In this document: piece by piece, positions 37,881 to 48,318 of the stretch
Numbering within the stretch: the stretch's first letter is position 1
Layout of the letters: every line of letters begins with the position of its first letter
Assembly: GCF_039904985.1 (NCBI RefSeq)
Contig: NZ_CP157005.1
Span: 1,302,001 to 1,366,000, forward strand
Length of the DNA stretch: 64,000 nucleotides
Reading direction: 5' to 3'
DNA from: Methylomonas sp. AM2-LC
Lineage (GTDB): Bacteria > Pseudomonadota > Gammaproteobacteria > Methylococcales > Methylomonadaceae
Notes under the pieces: generated by a model
The model's input: only the letters and a program-made list of their open reading frames with translations
Database searches by the model: none
Told to the model about the DNA's origin: nothing
Made by a program: the position numbers and the translations under genes

Positions 37881-39794
37881 ATGCGCATTTTTGCCCGATT
37901 AGTTTTTGCCATTTTTAGCTTTACTTGTACTCCGCTAGCGTTGGCGGATGTCGCTAATTCAAGTTTTATAGTCTTAAATTATCATGATATTTTAGAAGTA
38001 GAAGAAAAAACTCCGCCTTTTGATCGTCTTGCTGTTAACAAAACGAACCTTGATCAACAGTTCGCTTGGCTAAAAAGCAATAATTATCACGTAATTAGTA
38101 TTCAGGATTTACTCGATGCACAAGTCGGACAAAAGGGGTTGCCCAGTAAAGCGGTGATTTTAAGTTTTGATGATGGCTATCAAAGTTTTTACACGCGTGT
38201 CATGCCCTTATTGAAAAAGTACAAATATCCCGCAACAGTGGCGGTGGTCGGCACTTGGTTGGAACAACAAAATGTATCCACGCCGAAACCATTGATGACG
38301 ATCCCTCAGTTGAGGGAAGTTATGAATAGTGGTCTGGTTGAAATTGCTTCCCATAGTCATGATTTGCACCATAGTATTCCTGCAAACCCACAAGGTAATG
38401 AAGAAAGCGCTGTTACTTCACGTTTATATAGTGCTGAATACGATGAATACGAAAACGATGAAAGCTATCGCAAACGTATTTTTCAGGAATTGGACAAAAG
38501 TTCGGAACGTTTGTTTCAGCTAATTGGTAAGCGTCCACGGGTGATGGTTTGGCCTTATGGTGAATACAATGCTATTGCACTTGAGGCGGCCAAACTTGCC
38601 GGTATGCGTTTAACTATGGGTTTGAATGATGGGGTTAATAACTTGTCTGATATCAGTGTCATGAAACGCATGATGATCGCTGATGATCCGAATGCAGACA
38701 AATTTGCGGTTATAGTTAAGCATCAACGTTCTGGATTGGAATTACGGGTAGCTCATGTAGATATGGACTATATCTATGATGAAGACGAAGATCAGACCGA
38801 GCGAAATTTGTCAGCATTGGTTGAGCGAATTAAGGCAAGTGGCGCAAATACTGTTTTTTTACAGGCATATTCTGATCCGGATGGCGATGGTAACGCCGAT
38901 CAGTTATATTTCCCCAATCGGCATCTGCCTGTTAGGAGAGACATGTTTAATCATGTATCCCTGCAATTGAGAAGCCGTGCTGCGGTAAAAGTTTATGCGT
39001 GGATGCCTATTATGGCTTATAAAGCAGATGTGCCATTAAAATGGTATGTTAAGGAATGGCGCGATGGTGAGCCGCAATTGGCTAGACATGTGTATACACG
39101 TTTATCACCCTTTAATCCCGAGGCACGTCAGTATATAGCGGATATCTATGAAGATTTGGCAAAACACTGTGATTTTAACGGTATACTTTTCCATGATGAT
39201 GGTATTTTGTCCGATTATGAAGATGTATCGCCATTAGCGATGGAATTTACTCATAATGTTTGGGATTTGCCAGCAGACTTTGACAAAATTCACGCGAGCA
39301 GTGATTTGCGTTTGCGCTGGGCGCAGCAAAAAACGGAGCTAATAGGGCAGTTTACTGATTATTTGGCAGATAAAGTGCGTTATTATCGTCCCTATATCAA
39401 AACCGCACGTAACTTTTATGCCTTACCTTTGTTAAAGCCGTATAGTGAAGAGTGGTATGCGCAATCTTTTCCAGCCTTTCTTAAACATTACGATTTTGTA
39501 GCGGTGGAAGCCATGCCTTTCATGGAAAAGGCCGATGATCCTAAGAAATGGTTAACTGAGTTAGTCGAAAAAACCGCTGCCTATCCTAATGGTTTGGATA
39601 AGATGTTATTCGAATTACAGGCAGTCGACTGGGTAAAACAGCAAGATATTCCAATGCCTGTGTTTGTAGAGCAATTTCAGTTATTGAAAAAGTTAGGCGT
39701 TAAGCATATTGGTTATTACCCAGATAATGTTTATCACGATCAGCCCAAACTGGAAGAGATGAAAAATTTCTTTCCAGTGACTAAAAAAGATTAA
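37881..39794 (+). CDS. pgaB: Poly-beta-1,6-GlcNAc N-deacetylase
   Basis: A 637-residue periplasmic enzyme that partly deacetylates poly-N-acetylglucosamine for export. A signal peptide (MRIFARLVFAIFSFTCTPLALA) is present but no clear lipobox, unlike E. coli PgaB. The N-terminal polysaccharide deacetylase domain shows LNYHDI, LSFDDGYQSFYTRVMPLL (metal-binding aspartates about 97-98) and ASHSHDLHH. Residues about 280-630 form the C-terminal hydrolase-like domain (HVDMDYIYDEDEDQTERNL, GILFHDDGILSDYE). pgaC and pgaD follow at 11 bases and with overlap. No pgaA porin gene precedes it. Confidence 0.92.
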   Translation: MRIFARLVFAIFSFTCTPLALADVANSSFIVLNYHDILEVEEKTPPFDRLAVNKTNLDQQFAWLKSNNYHVISIQDLLDAQVGQKGLPSKAVILSFDDGYQSFYTRVMPLLKKYKYPATVAVVGTWLEQQNVSTPKPLMTIPQLREVMNSGLVEIASHSHDLHHSIPANPQGNEESAVTSRLYSAEYDEYENDESYRKRIFQELDKSSERLFQLIGKRPRVMVWPYGEYNAIALEAAKLAGMRLTMGLNDGVNNLSDISVMKRMMIADDPNADKFAVIVKHQRSGLELRVAHVDMDYIYDEDEDQTERNLSALVERIKASGANTVFLQAYSDPDGDGNADQLYFPNRHLPVRRDMFNHVSLQLRSRAAVKVYAWMPIMAYKADVPLKWYVKEWRDGEPQLARHVYTRLSPFNPEARQYIADIYEDLAKHCDFNGILFHDDGILSDYEDVSPLAMEFTHNVWDLPADFDKIHASSDLRLRWAQQKTELIGQFTDYLADKVRYYRPYIKTARNFYALPLLKPYSEEWYAQSFPAFLKHYDFVAVEAMPFMEKADDPKKWLTELVEKTAAYPNGLDKMLFELQAVDWVKQQDIPMPVFVEQFQLLKKLGVKHIGYYPDNVYHDQPKLEEMKNFFPVTKKD

Positions 39795-39805
39795 TAAAGT
39801 AGGCA

Positions 39806-41155
39806 ATGGACAAACTTATCGCGCAACCGTGGTTTCAACAATTAATTGATTGGTGGTTGATATTTCAAGAGCGTTTTGAAGAATTGCCTTGGGAAGCAGC
39901 CAACGAGTTGTTGTCACGATTTATTTTTTACTATCCCTTGTTGATGGCTTATGTCTGGATGTTGGGCGGTATTATTTATTATCTTCGCTGGGAGCGTAAG
40001 CGTCAAAATGTACTGGCAGACTTACCTGTTTTGACAGAATATCCACCTGTTTCGATATTAATCCCTTGTTATAACGAAGGTGAAAACGTTCGTGAAACTA
40101 TCGAATACCTTTTGCATCAGCAATATCCAAATTATGAAATAATCGCTATTAATGATGGCAGCAAGGATAATACGCTAGAAATTCTGCATGAACTGGCTGC
40201 TAAACATCCGTTGATTCGAGTTGTCAATTTAGCCAGTAATCAGGGTAAAGCAGTGGGATTACGTACCGCTGCTTTATTAGCTAAAAGTGAAATTTTAATT
40301 GGTATTGATGGCGATGCACTATTGGCTCCGAATGCTACTGCTTGGATCGTCAGACATTTTATTGATAATCCGCAGGTGGGTGCAGTCACCGGAAATCCGA
40401 GAATACGTAATCGATCTACCCTGTTGGGCAAAATCCAGGTGGGCGAATTTTCAGCCATTGTTGGCATGATAAAGCGTGCGCAACGCGCATATGGGCATGT
40501 ATTTACTATCTCAGGAGTGATAGCAGGATTTCGTAAAACCGCATTACATGAGGTCGGTTACTGGAGTCCGGATATGGTAACTGAAGATATAGATATTAGC
40601 TGGAAGTTACAATTAGCCGGTTGGAATATTCGTTTTGAACCGAATGCTTTATGTTGGGTATTGATGCCAGAAACCTTAAATGGCTTATGGAAACAGCGTA
40701 GTCGCTGGGCGCAAGGCGGTGTTGAAGTTATGTTGCGCTATTTTCGTGCCTTATGGTGTTGGCGTTCTCGGGGAATGTGGCTTTTATATCTCGAATGCTG
40801 TGTCAGTCTATGCTGGGCGTTTTTGGTTTTAGCTATATTGCTGGCTACACCCGTGCAATGGATGGCTTTGGATCAGCCTCAAGATGCATTAGAAGACTTG
40901 TCGCCACGCTGGACCAGTATGTTGCTCTGTGTTACCTGTCTAATTCAATTTGCAGTCAGTTTGAGTATTGACTCACACTATGAGCGGCAAAGTGGCGGTT
41001 CGGCTAAACATTATTACTGGATGATCTGGTATCCCATTGTTTATTGGATGATTAATGTTGGCACGACTGTCAATGGTTGTATAAAAGCTTTACGTAAAAA
41101 ACGGGGTCAGCGCGCTGTCTGGGTGACTTTGGATCGGGGGCTCAGAAAAAAATGA
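39806..41155 (+). CDS. pgaC: Poly-beta-1,6-GlcNAc synthase catalytic subunit
   Basis: A 449-residue membrane GT2 processive glycosyltransferase polymerising UDP-GlcNAc. Two helices flank the cytoplasmic domain at the start (FIFYYPLLMAYVWMLGGIIYYL) and more follow at the end. Catalytic motifs: PCYNEGENVRETIEYLL, INDGSKDNTLEIL, IGIDGDALLAP (DxD), VTEDIDISWKLQLAGW and QRSRWAQGGVEVM (QxxRW). It ends overlapping pgaD by four bases. In E. coli PgaC and PgaD together bind c-di-GMP, relevant given the signalling genes nearby. Confidence 0.94.
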   Translation: MDKLIAQPWFQQLIDWWLIFQERFEELPWEAANELLSRFIFYYPLLMAYVWMLGGIIYYLRWERKRQNVLADLPVLTEYPPVSILIPCYNEGENVRETIEYLLHQQYPNYEIIAINDGSKDNTLEILHELAAKHPLIRVVNLASNQGKAVGLRTAALLAKSEILIGIDGDALLAPNATAWIVRHFIDNPQVGAVTGNPRIRNRSTLLGKIQVGEFSAIVGMIKRAQRAYGHVFTISGVIAGFRKTALHEVGYWSPDMVTEDIDISWKLQLAGWNIRFEPNALCWVLMPETLNGLWKQRSRWAQGGVEVMLRYFRALWCWRSRGMWLLYLECCVSLCWAFLVLAILLATPVQWMALDQPQDALEDLSPRWTSMLLCVTCLIQFAVSLSIDSHYERQSGGSAKHYYWMIWYPIVYWMINVGTTVNGCIKALRKKRGQRAVWVTLDRGLRKK

Positions 41156-41604
41156 AAGATATCATTATTAATCAACCACATTTACAAAGTTTGCAACAGA
41201 AATGTGGGTCATGGTTTTTGTCAGTATTGAGTTGGGGATTGTGGCTATATTTTTTATTGCCTTTATTTACATTAGGCGGCTGGTTGCTGGGTGTGAAGAA
41301 TCTATCTGACGAGATTCGATGGTTTGGCGGTTATAAGACTCTGTTAGAAATGTTGGAGCTATATGGCGAAATTATAGTCGTTATAGCCTTGTTATGGATA
41401 GTCTGGACGTTGTTTCTTTCATGGTTACGTTCAGACCCAGAGCTCAAATTGACAGTTCCAGTGACTGATGCACAATTATGTGTTGCCTTTAAAGTGGAAA
41501 ATGAGCTGCTGCAAGAAGCTAAAGCAGGTAAATTGTTAACCGTGTATTTCGACGATAATGCCATCATCACTGCAATTAATTGTGATGATACTGGTAAAAA
41601 TTAG
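41152..41604 (+). CDS. pgaD: PgaD-like membrane subunit
   Basis: A 150-residue protein with two membrane segments, WFLSVLSWGLWLYFLLPLFTLGGWLLGV and IIVVIALLWIVWTLFLSWL, the layout of PgaD. Sequence outside the helices is poorly conserved in the family, so the call rests on topology and on overlap with pgaC by four bases. PgaD stabilises and activates PgaC when c-di-GMP is bound. The C-terminal 50 residues (TVPVTDAQLCVAFKVENELLQEAK) are hydrophilic and cytoplasmic. Confidence 0.8.
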   Translation: MKDIIINQPHLQSLQQKCGSWFLSVLSWGLWLYFLLPLFTLGGWLLGVKNLSDEIRWFGGYKTLLEMLELYGEIIVVIALLWIVWTLFLSWLRSDPELKLTVPVTDAQLCVAFKVENELLQEAKAGKLLTVYFDDNAIITAINCDDTGKN

Positions 41605-41663
41605 AGGATGGTTTTTGGCAGCATTGCTGTTACACTCCATGCATAACTTACGGACTTTTCCCC

Positions 41664-42188
41664 ATGCAACTTGCTATTACGGTTTTAGGTAACAATGCCA
41701 ACGATTTTATTGTTGAAACATTATCTGCAGTCAGTATTTGCCAATGTAATGTTTTAGAGCTACGTACATCTAGTTTGACGCAGGTTACAGGCCTATACAT
41801 GCTTATGGATGGTAACTGGAATCAAATTGCCAAATTAGAAGGTATTTTGGATGCTATTGCAAAAAGATTACTTATGCAGATAAGTTTCCTGCGGCCTGAA
41901 GAGGTTAATGGTCTGCATTTGGGCGTACCTTATACGCTCGAAACCATTTCTATGGATAAAAAAGATTTGCTATTTGCTATTACTTCTTTTTTGGTTGAAC
42001 GCGGTATTGTGATTGAGGAAATCAATGCCAATCGACATCAGGCTGCTTTTTTTAATAACATGGTGTTTTCCAGTAAATTTGTGTTACTGGTGCCAGATAA
42101 CGTGAGAGTCTTATCCTTGCGTGAGGAATTTCTGGACTTTTGTGATAGCCTGAATATTGATGCCATACTCGAACCTATTAAACGTTAG
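41664..42188 (+). CDS. gcvR: GcvR-like ACT domain protein
   Basis: A 174-residue protein with two ACT-type domains: the first (MQLAITVLGNNANDFIVETL...NVLELRTSSLTQVTGLYMLMDGNW) and the second from about residue 90 (LETISMDKKDLLFAITSFLVERGIVIEEINAN). This is the build of GcvR, which in E. coli binds GcvA and represses the glycine cleavage operon. It precedes bcp by four bases, the order seen in many gammaproteobacteria. No GcvA gene is present in the window, so the regulatory target is unknown. Confidence 0.8.
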   Translation: MQLAITVLGNNANDFIVETLSAVSICQCNVLELRTSSLTQVTGLYMLMDGNWNQIAKLEGILDAIAKRLLMQISFLRPEEVNGLHLGVPYTLETISMDKKDLLFAITSFLVERGIVIEEINANRHQAAFFNNMVFSSKFVLLVPDNVRVLSLREEFLDFCDSLNIDAILEPIKR

Positions 42189-42192
42189 TATT

Positions 42193-42660
42193 ATGAATAT
42201 TCTATTAATTGATCAAGTTGTTGAAGATTTTCAAGCTTTGGCAACAGGTAATAAATCGATACAGCTTTCCGACTTCAAAGGTAAAAAGCTAATTTTGTTT
42301 TTTTATCCCAAAGATAATACGCCCGGCTGCACACAAGAAAGTATTGGTTTTCGCGACAATTATGTGCAATTTAAGGAATTAAACGCCGAGATACTGGGAG
42401 TATCCAGAGACAGTCTGAAGTCGCATGAAGGATTTAAAGCCAAGCAGGAATTTCCTTTCGATTTACTGTCAGATACAGAGGAAAAACTCTGTGAATTATT
42501 TGCTGTTATCAAGATGAAAAATATGTATGGCAAACAGGTGCGAGGTATCGAGCGCAGTACCTTTTTGATTAATGAATCTGGTGTGCTAATTAAGGAATGG
42601 CGTAAAGTTCAGGTCAAAAATCATGTTGCTGAGGTGCTTGAGTTTTTGCAATCCATTTAA
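42193..42660 (+). CDS. bcp: Bcp-type thiol peroxidase (peroxiredoxin)
   Basis: A 155-residue AhpC/TSA-family peroxidase, start at ATG 42193, four bases after the gcvR-like gene; the frame extends into that gene at 42157 but without purpose. The peroxidatic cysteine is in FYPKDNTPGCTQESIGFRDNY. In E. coli Bcp the resolving cysteine lies five residues further; here that position is Gly (CTQESIG), so the enzyme probably works as a one-cysteine type or uses the other cysteine (EEKLCELF). Cytoplasmic, reduces organic peroxides. Confidence 0.92.
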   Translation: MNILLIDQVVEDFQALATGNKSIQLSDFKGKKLILFFYPKDNTPGCTQESIGFRDNYVQFKELNAEILGVSRDSLKSHEGFKAKQEFPFDLLSDTEEKLCELFAVIKMKNMYGKQVRGIERSTFLINESGVLIKEWRKVQVKNHVAEVLEFLQSI

Positions 42661-42925
42661 TGAGGTAATTACCTTAGCTGTTTTTTGGGAACCGCTTTTT
42701 GTGGCAAAGTGATGCTCAATGTTGTGTACTGATAGCAACTGCTTGGTTCCGAGATATTTAAATATTTGTGTATATTTATCAGCTTATTTTTTGAGTGTTC
42801 AGCTTTGTTTAAGTTAAAAGCGTTTTTAGCTGAAAGTTAAATATCAGGGTAAATCGTTGTGAGGATTGTTATATTCTGGCGTTTTAGTGATAATGCAATT
42901 AATTTTGATTTACGGTTAGGTCATC

Positions 42926-43159
42926 ATGAATGATTTGTTGACGGCGGGCATTGAGCTAATGTTAATTGGTATGGGCATCGTGTTTGCTTTTTTGGCAATG
43001 TTGGTTTTTGTGATTAGTAGCATGTCTACTTTCATACAGCGTTTTTTTCCGGACATGCCTACTCAGCATCCCGCCCGTCAAGCAATTGATGATGCGGGTG
43101 TCGTTGCAGCTATTGCCGCCGCTTTGCAACAATACCGAAAAAAATACCCAAAAAATTAA
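42926..43159 (+). CDS. oadG: Oxaloacetate decarboxylase gamma subunit
   Basis: A 77-residue small membrane protein: one N-terminal helix (LMLIGMGIVFAFLAMLVFVISSMSTFI), a short linker and a soluble tail (DAGVVAAIAAALQQYRKKYP). This is the layout and sequence style of OadG, which links the alpha and beta subunits of the sodium-pumping decarboxylase and helps bind zinc. oadA starts 146 bases further on; a small perfect hairpin lies in between. Confidence 0.88.
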   Translation: MNDLLTAGIELMLIGMGIVFAFLAMLVFVISSMSTFIQRFFPDMPTQHPARQAIDDAGVVAAIAAALQQYRKKYPKN

Positions 43160-43175
43160 CCATTTTTCTAGTGAT

Positions 43176-43196
43176 TAGTAATTTCGGCAATTACTA
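43176..43196 (+). promoter_or_regulatory. Hairpin between oadG and oadA
   Basis: TAGTAATT, a five-base loop TCGGC and AATTACTA make a perfect 8-bp stem. It may shift the ratio of oadG to oadA messages, as no U tract follows. Confidence 0.35.
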
Positions 43197-43305
43197 AGCA
43201 ATCATTCTAGCAAAAACACGTTGCGGAGAATGTTTATGCAGAAATTGCCTTTACCCACAAGGTAAAAAATAATTCGACCCAAAACGTCATTTAGGAGAAA
43301 TAAGC

Positions 43306-45111
43306 GTGGCAAAGGTAAAAAAACCTTTAGGTATTACAGAAGTCGTATTGCGTGATGCGCATCAATCAATATTGGCAACCCGTTTGCGTATTGAGGACAT
43401 GTTGCCAATATGTGAACAACTGGACCAAGTTGGCTACTGGTCAATAGAGTCTTGGGGCGGAGCAACTTTTGATGCTTGTGTGCGCTATCTGGGCGAAGAT
43501 CCTTGGGAACGTCTGCGTTTATTGAAAAAAGCCATGCCTAATACCCCGCAACAAATGCTATTTAGGGGGCAAAATATATTGGGTTATCGGCATTATGCTG
43601 ACGATGTGGTCGATAAATTTGTAGAACGTTGTTTTATCAATGGTGTTGATGTCTTTCGCATCTTTGATGCCATGAATGACATGCGTAATATTGAGCGTGC
43701 TATAAAAGCTGTATTACGAACTGATGCCCATGCGCAAGGTACAATTTCCTATACCACCAGTCCTGTTCATACCATTGCTAAATGGGTGGAATTAGGTCGC
43801 ATTATTGAAGATATGGGAGCTCACTCCATTTGTATCAAAGATATGGCTGGTTTGTTAACCCCTTACGACGCTTTTGAACTGGTCAGTAAATTGAAGAAGG
43901 CTGTCGCCATTCCTATTCATATGCAATGCCATGCAACCACTGGTTTAAGTGTCGGTACTTATATAAAAGCAGTAGAGGCAGGATTGGATAATGCAGATAC
44001 AGCTATTTCATCACTCAGTATGACTTACGGTCACAGCCCCACCGAGGCCATTGTTGCCAGTTTTCAGGGGCAAGCGAATGACACGGGTTTGGATTTAATC
44101 AGGCTGGAAAAAATTGCCGCCTATTTTCGTGAAGTGCGAAAAAAGTATGCGCAATTTGAAGGTAGTTTGAAAGGTGTAGATGCACGAATTTTGGTTTCAC
44201 AAGTTCCTGGTGGCATGCTCACCAATATGGAAAGTCAATTAAGAGAGCAGGGGGCTGCAGATAAATTTGACGAAGTGTTGCTAGAAATCCCTAAAGTACG
44301 TAAAGATTTGGGATATATCCCATTAGTAACTCCTACCTCGCAGATAGTCGGTACTCAGGCTGTTTTAAATGTGTTGGCCGGTGAGCGCTACAAAACCATT
44401 AGTAAAGAAACTGCGGGTGTTTTAAAAGGCGAATACGGTGCTACTCCTGCAGCAGTCAATCAGGAGTTACAACTGCGAGTGCTTAACGGTGCAGAGCCAA
44501 TTATCTGTCGTCCAGCCGATTTACTTGAGCCGGAAATGGATAGAATTCTTGCGGAAGTTAAACGTAAAGCGGCTGCAGAAGGTCTTAAACTATCCCAAAA
44601 TGTTGAGGAAGATGCCTTGATAGATGGCATGTTTGCACAAGTTGGATGGAAGTTTATACAAAATCGGGGCAATCCGTCCGCTTTTGAGCCTGCACCAGGT
44701 TCAGAAGTCGTTGTTAGCGAATTACCAATGTCTGTGTCTACCACTACTGTAAAAAATGTAACTGAAGAATATTCGGTTAATGTGGATGGAAGAAATTATC
44801 ATGTTGCTGTGGGTCCGGCTGGAACCAATTTTTCGATTCAATTATCACCTGCTGCTCCAACGGGTCCAGATTTGCTGGTAACGCCTCCTATTGTGAGTGG
44901 TAGTGGGGTGGTGATTTCACCATTGGCTGGGGTAATTCTTAAGGTCAATGTTAATGTTGGATCGCATATTGCTGAAGGTGAAGTGGTTTTGGTCATGGAA
45001 GCGATGAAAATGGAAACTGAAATTCGTGCCAAGGTAGCGGGTATTGTCAGTGCGGTAAATGTCCGTCAGGGAGATTCCGTAACTGTCGGGACTGTACTGG
45101 TTACCTTGTAA
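43306..45111 (+). CDS. oadA: Oxaloacetate decarboxylase alpha subunit (biotin carrier)
   Basis: A 601-residue carboxyltransferase that moves CO2 from oxaloacetate to its own biotin. Start is GTG 43306 with AGGAGAAATAA just upstream. The carboxyltransferase barrel shows [46 protein letters not shown] and [24 protein letters not shown]. The C-terminal biotinyl domain has [19 protein letters not shown], with the biotinylated lysine about residue 567. Pyruvate carboxylase B subunits look similar; presence of oadG and oadB decides for the decarboxylase. Confidence 0.93.
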   Translation: MAKVKKPLGITEVVLRDAHQSILATRLRIEDMLPICEQLDQVGYWSIESWGGATFDACVRYLGEDPWERLRLLKKAMPNTPQQMLFRGQNILGYRHYADDVVDKFVERCFINGVDVFRIFDAMNDMRNIERAIKAVLRTDAHAQGTISYTTSPVHTIAKWVELGRIIEDMGAHSICIKDMAGLLTPYDAFELVSKLKKAVAIPIHMQCHATTGLSVGTYIKAVEAGLDNADTAISSLSMTYGHSPTEAIVASFQGQANDTGLDLIRLEKIAAYFREVRKKYAQFEGSLKGVDARILVSQVPGGMLTNMESQLREQGAADKFDEVLLEIPKVRKDLGYIPLVTPTSQIVGTQAVLNVLAGERYKTISKETAGVLKGEYGATPAAVNQELQLRVLNGAEPIICRPADLLEPEMDRILAEVKRKAAAEGLKLSQNVEEDALIDGMFAQVGWKFIQNRGNPSAFEPAPGSEVVVSELPMSVSTTTVKNVTEEYSVNVDGRNYHVAVGPAGTNFSIQLSPAAPTGPDLLVTPPIVSGSGVVISPLAGVILKVNVNVGSHIAEGEVVLVMEAMKMETEIRAKVAGIVSAVNVRQGDSVTVGTVLVTL

Positions 45112-45158
45112 ATGTGCAATAAACCCGCAGTTAGTTTTCAACACTTTAAAGATACTAC

Positions 45159-46286
45159 ATGGAAAATCTAAAACTTTTATGGGAAAGTACTGGGCTATAT
45201 AATTTTACTGGCCCACAAGCTATTATGATGGCAGTGGGTTTTCTTCTGCTCTATTTGGCTATTAAAAAAGGCTTTGAGCCTTTGTTGCTGTTGCCTATTG
45301 GGTTTGGGGCAGTGCTTAGTAATATTCCTGTCGCTGGCATGATCGATGAAGGTGGGATTCTCTATTATCTATACGGTGGTATCAAGGCCGGAGTGTTTCC
45401 GTTGCTGATTTTTATGGGGGTAGGGGCCATGACTGACTTTGGACCTATGATAGCCAACCCTAAAACGCTGTTACTCGGTGCAGCAGCTCAATTTGGTATA
45501 TTTGCCACATTGTTTGGTGCTCTGGCTCTGAATGCTGTACCCGGTATGGACTATAGTTTTAAACAAGCTGCAGCAATTGCAATTATTGGTGGTGCTGATG
45601 GTCCTACTGCGATTTATGTGGCTTCAAAGCTGGCACCGGAACTATTGGGTGCCATTGCAGTAGCGGCATATTCCTATATGGCTTTAGTGCCATTAATCCA
45701 GCCACCTATTATGCGGGCGTTGACTACTGAGCAAGAACGCGGCATAGAAATGCAACAATTAAGAGTTGTCAGTAATTCAGAAAAAATAGTGTTTCCATTA
45801 GTGCTCATTCTACTGACAGCATTATTATTGCCTTCTGCCGCACCTTTGATTGGCATGTTTTGTTTGGGTAATTTAATGAATGCTTGTGGTGTTGTAGATA
45901 GGCTTAGTAAAACAGCTCAAAACGAATTGATTAATATTGTCACCATTTTTTTAGGTTTGTCAGTAGGATCTAAACTAAGTGCTGAAGCCTTTTTAAAGTT
46001 GGAAACTTTGGGTATATTGGGGCTTGGTGCCATTGCTTTTGCTATTGGTACAGCCAGCGGCGTTATTATGGCAAAGATGATGAATCGTTTTAGTAGTACG
46101 CCTATTAATCCATTGATTGGTGCTGCAGGTGTTTCTGCCGTACCTATGGCAGCTAGAGTAGCCAATAAATTAGGGTTGGAAAGCAATCCACATAACTTTT
46201 TGTTAATGCATGCTATGGGACCTAATGTTGCCGGGGTTATCGGTTCAGCTGTAGCCGCAGGGGTTCTGCTGAGTCTGGTACATTAG
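45159..46286 (+). CDS. oadB: Oxaloacetate decarboxylase beta subunit (Na+ pump)
   Basis: A 375-residue polytopic membrane protein that decarboxylates carboxybiotin and exports Na+. Conserved parts: [102 protein letters not shown] and the C-terminal [23 protein letters not shown] with [14 protein letters not shown]. The GGADGPT aspartate is the key cation-site residue. It follows oadA after 47 bases. Confidence 0.95.
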   Translation: MENLKLLWESTGLYNFTGPQAIMMAVGFLLLYLAIKKGFEPLLLLPIGFGAVLSNIPVAGMIDEGGILYYLYGGIKAGVFPLLIFMGVGAMTDFGPMIANPKTLLLGAAAQFGIFATLFGALALNAVPGMDYSFKQAAAIAIIGGADGPTAIYVASKLAPELLGAIAVAAYSYMALVPLIQPPIMRALTTEQERGIEMQQLRVVSNSEKIVFPLVLILLTALLLPSAAPLIGMFCLGNLMNACGVVDRLSKTAQNELINIVTIFLGLSVGSKLSAEAFLKLETLGILGLGAIAFAIGTASGVIMAKMMNRFSSTPINPLIGAAGVSAVPMAARVANKLGLESNPHNFLLMHAMGPNVAGVIGSAVAAGVLLSLVH

Positions 46287-46560
46287 AAAAACGTAGGGTA
46301 AAGTCAATCTCCTGAGATGTTTGTCTGCATTAATCCATAATATGTATTTTTTTAGTGACATGCGTGGTGATAAAACAACAAAAAACTATCCCTAAATGTT
46401 ATTTTGCGGTATAGTTATCTTACAAACCAAAGAATTCATGTGGAATGTGCGGATGCTTATTGGTCGACAAACAGTATTTTTGTCTTTAGATCTGCAAAAC
46501 TTCGATTGAACAAACCTTGGATTTATTAAGTTTCGAATTTTATTTAACTGAAGGTGTAGT

Positions 46561-47628
46561 ATGCTAAAAAACAAATTACTTCCGATTGCTTTATTATTAA
46601 GTAGTTTAATGCTGCCAACAGCACACGCGGCTGGTACCTCAATCGATGATAATCGTTGGTATATAGCCCCATTTGGCACTTATGTCCACACTGGTGGAGA
46701 TAGGAATGCAGATGATGGCTGGGGTGGCGGTATGGGCTTTGGAAAAATTATTGATCGTCATTTTAACGTGGAACTGGAAGGTTTTTATCAGGGTTTCAAC
46801 GGTCAGAATGGTGCTTGGAGTATGTCTGGTGGTACAGCGGATGTACAATACTTTTTCTTCCGCGATAAATTTTCACCCTACACAGTATTAGGTGCGGGTG
46901 CGATGAATACCTGTTTGTCTGGCAAATGTGGTGGTGGTTTTATTGGCGAAGCTGGTGTGGGTTTTACCTACGAGCTGATGGATAATTTATTGTTCCGTAG
47001 TGATGTTCGCTACAGATATAATAATAATCTGAATGCTAACGTACAATCCGGTACTAATGAATTTAACGATATGGTTGTTAACGTTGGATTTGTAATTCCT
47101 TTTGGCCCAAAACCAGTGTCTGCACCAATCAAAGTTGATGCGCCTGCTCCCGTGGTTACTTCAGCTCGCTCAACTCCAGTTGCTGATTGCTCAACATTAG
47201 ATAGTGATGGTGACGGTGTCAATAACTGTCTGGATAAATGTTCTGACACACCAAAAAACAGTAAAGTTGATGTGAATGGCTGTCCAATCAAACTGATTTT
47301 GAAAGGCTCAAATTTTAAAGTTGATTCTGCTGAGTTAACAGTCCCTGCTAAAGCTATTCTGGATGAAGTTGCTCACAGCCTGAATAATTATCCTTTGAAA
47401 AATGATATTGATGTGCAAGGGCACACCAGTAGCGAAGGTGGTGTAGCGCATAATCAGAAATTGTCTGAAAGACGTGCTAAATCTGTAGCCGATTATCTGA
47501 AAAGCAAAGGTGTTACCAATAGACTGTTTGTTAAAGGCTTTGGTAAAAATAAACCGATTGCTGATAATAGAACCGAAGAAGGTCGTTCAGAAAATCGTCG
47601 TGTTGAATTGATTTGGATTGAAAACTGA
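46561..47628 (+). CDS. OmpA-family outer-membrane protein
   Basis: A 355-residue protein. Signal peptide MLKNKLLPIALLLSSLMLPTAHAA; residues about 25-185 form an eight-strand-type barrel (NRWYIAPFGTYVHTG, GGGMGFGKIIDRHFNVELEGFYQGF). A calcium-binding type 3 repeat follows (DSDGDGVNNCLDKCSDTPK, then VDVNGCPI), and the C-terminal OmpA domain (ILDEVAHSLNNYP, VQGHTSSEGGVAHNQKLSERRAKSVADYL, NRRVELIW) binds peptidoglycan. GAAGGTGTAGT precedes the ATG. It is a single-gene unit ended by a strong terminator. Confidence 0.92.
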   Translation: MLKNKLLPIALLLSSLMLPTAHAAGTSIDDNRWYIAPFGTYVHTGGDRNADDGWGGGMGFGKIIDRHFNVELEGFYQGFNGQNGAWSMSGGTADVQYFFFRDKFSPYTVLGAGAMNTCLSGKCGGGFIGEAGVGFTYELMDNLLFRSDVRYRYNNNLNANVQSGTNEFNDMVVNVGFVIPFGPKPVSAPIKVDAPAPVVTSARSTPVADCSTLDSDGDGVNNCLDKCSDTPKNSKVDVNGCPIKLILKGSNFKVDSAELTVPAKAILDEVAHSLNNYPLKNDIDVQGHTSSEGGVAHNQKLSERRAKSVADYLKSKGVTNRLFVKGFGKNKPIADNRTEEGRSENRRVELIWIEN

Positions 47629-47708
47629 TAAAGTATCTCCGTTAGGGGAAATACTTTTGGTAATAGACTCTACTTTCTGGACTCAAGCTCTGGAAAGTAG
47701 GGTCAATA

Positions 47709-47735
47709 AAAAAACCGCTGAAAAGCGGTTTTTTT
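47709..47735 (+). terminator. Intrinsic terminator after the OmpA-family gene
   Basis: AAACCGCT-GAAA-AGCGGTTT followed by a run of T. The A run before it could also make it work on the other strand. Confidence 0.9.
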
Positions 47736-47904
47736 ATATCTGCAAGAAAAGTGATACTTGTAAAATTAATTGGCTATTTGCAAAATGAGGTTGGAATGAT
47801 GAATGATAGGTTTTATCATTGAACTTGATCAAATGGTTGGAATTTGACTTTCGGATATTTATAGCTTGTTTGGATGGGGGTTTGATCGTCTTGTTACGAC
47901 CCAT

Positions 47905-48070
47905 GCAGTGTAAAAACGTAAAAATCCAAGAAGCGGTGGAAAAATCGATAGATTTATTTGCTATATTTTATAGCTGAGTGGGAAAAGTTGTAACAAAAAC
48001 GCATGAAATTTCCAGTAATGTGGAATAAGTTTTAATTTTTTAATTTTATTTTAGTGTTTTTACACAGCCT
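47905..48070. repeat. MITE-like element, copy 2
   Basis: About 166 bp, left end GTGTAAAAACGTAAAAATCC, right end TGTTTTTACACAGCCT. It aligns over its length with the reverse complement of the element at 2997-3164, including CCAGTAATGTGGAATAA near the right end. The short flank GGACCCA follows the right end of both copies. Confidence 0.7.
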
Positions 48071-48318
48071 GGACCCAAAGCTGCTGGTCGGCTTTAGTTT
48101 TTAGTTTCCCTAAACCCGCCATTCGCGAAGCTCAGTAAACGAGATTATTTTCAAAAAACGCTTTGATGATAATATACAGCATATAAATTCATTGATCAGC
48201 CGCCAGCTTAGTTTTTTGAAGCTTAAAACTTAAATAGCCGACTAAACATTAGGTAACGATTTAATTGTTCAGATACCTCAACTTAGCCGGATTAGCCTTT
48301 CCCTAACTAAAGTTACTG

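Larger units (their letters stand above)
47629..48318. other. Intergenic region with terminator and MITE copy
   Basis: Besides the terminator and the MITE-like element, 47685-47700 pairs as CTACTTTC / GAAAGTAG with 47672 onward, and 48071-48318 has no gene and no clear ribosome site ahead of the large signalling gene. Confidence 0.5.

Noticed and set aside
43306..45111. Assignment as pyruvate carboxylase subunit B
   Set aside because: oadG and oadB flank the gene in the usual decarboxylase order.
46287..46560. Search for tRNA or small RNA genes in the intergenic gaps
   Set aside because: No T-loop or cloverleaf pattern was seen in this or the other gaps, though a covariance search was not possible.
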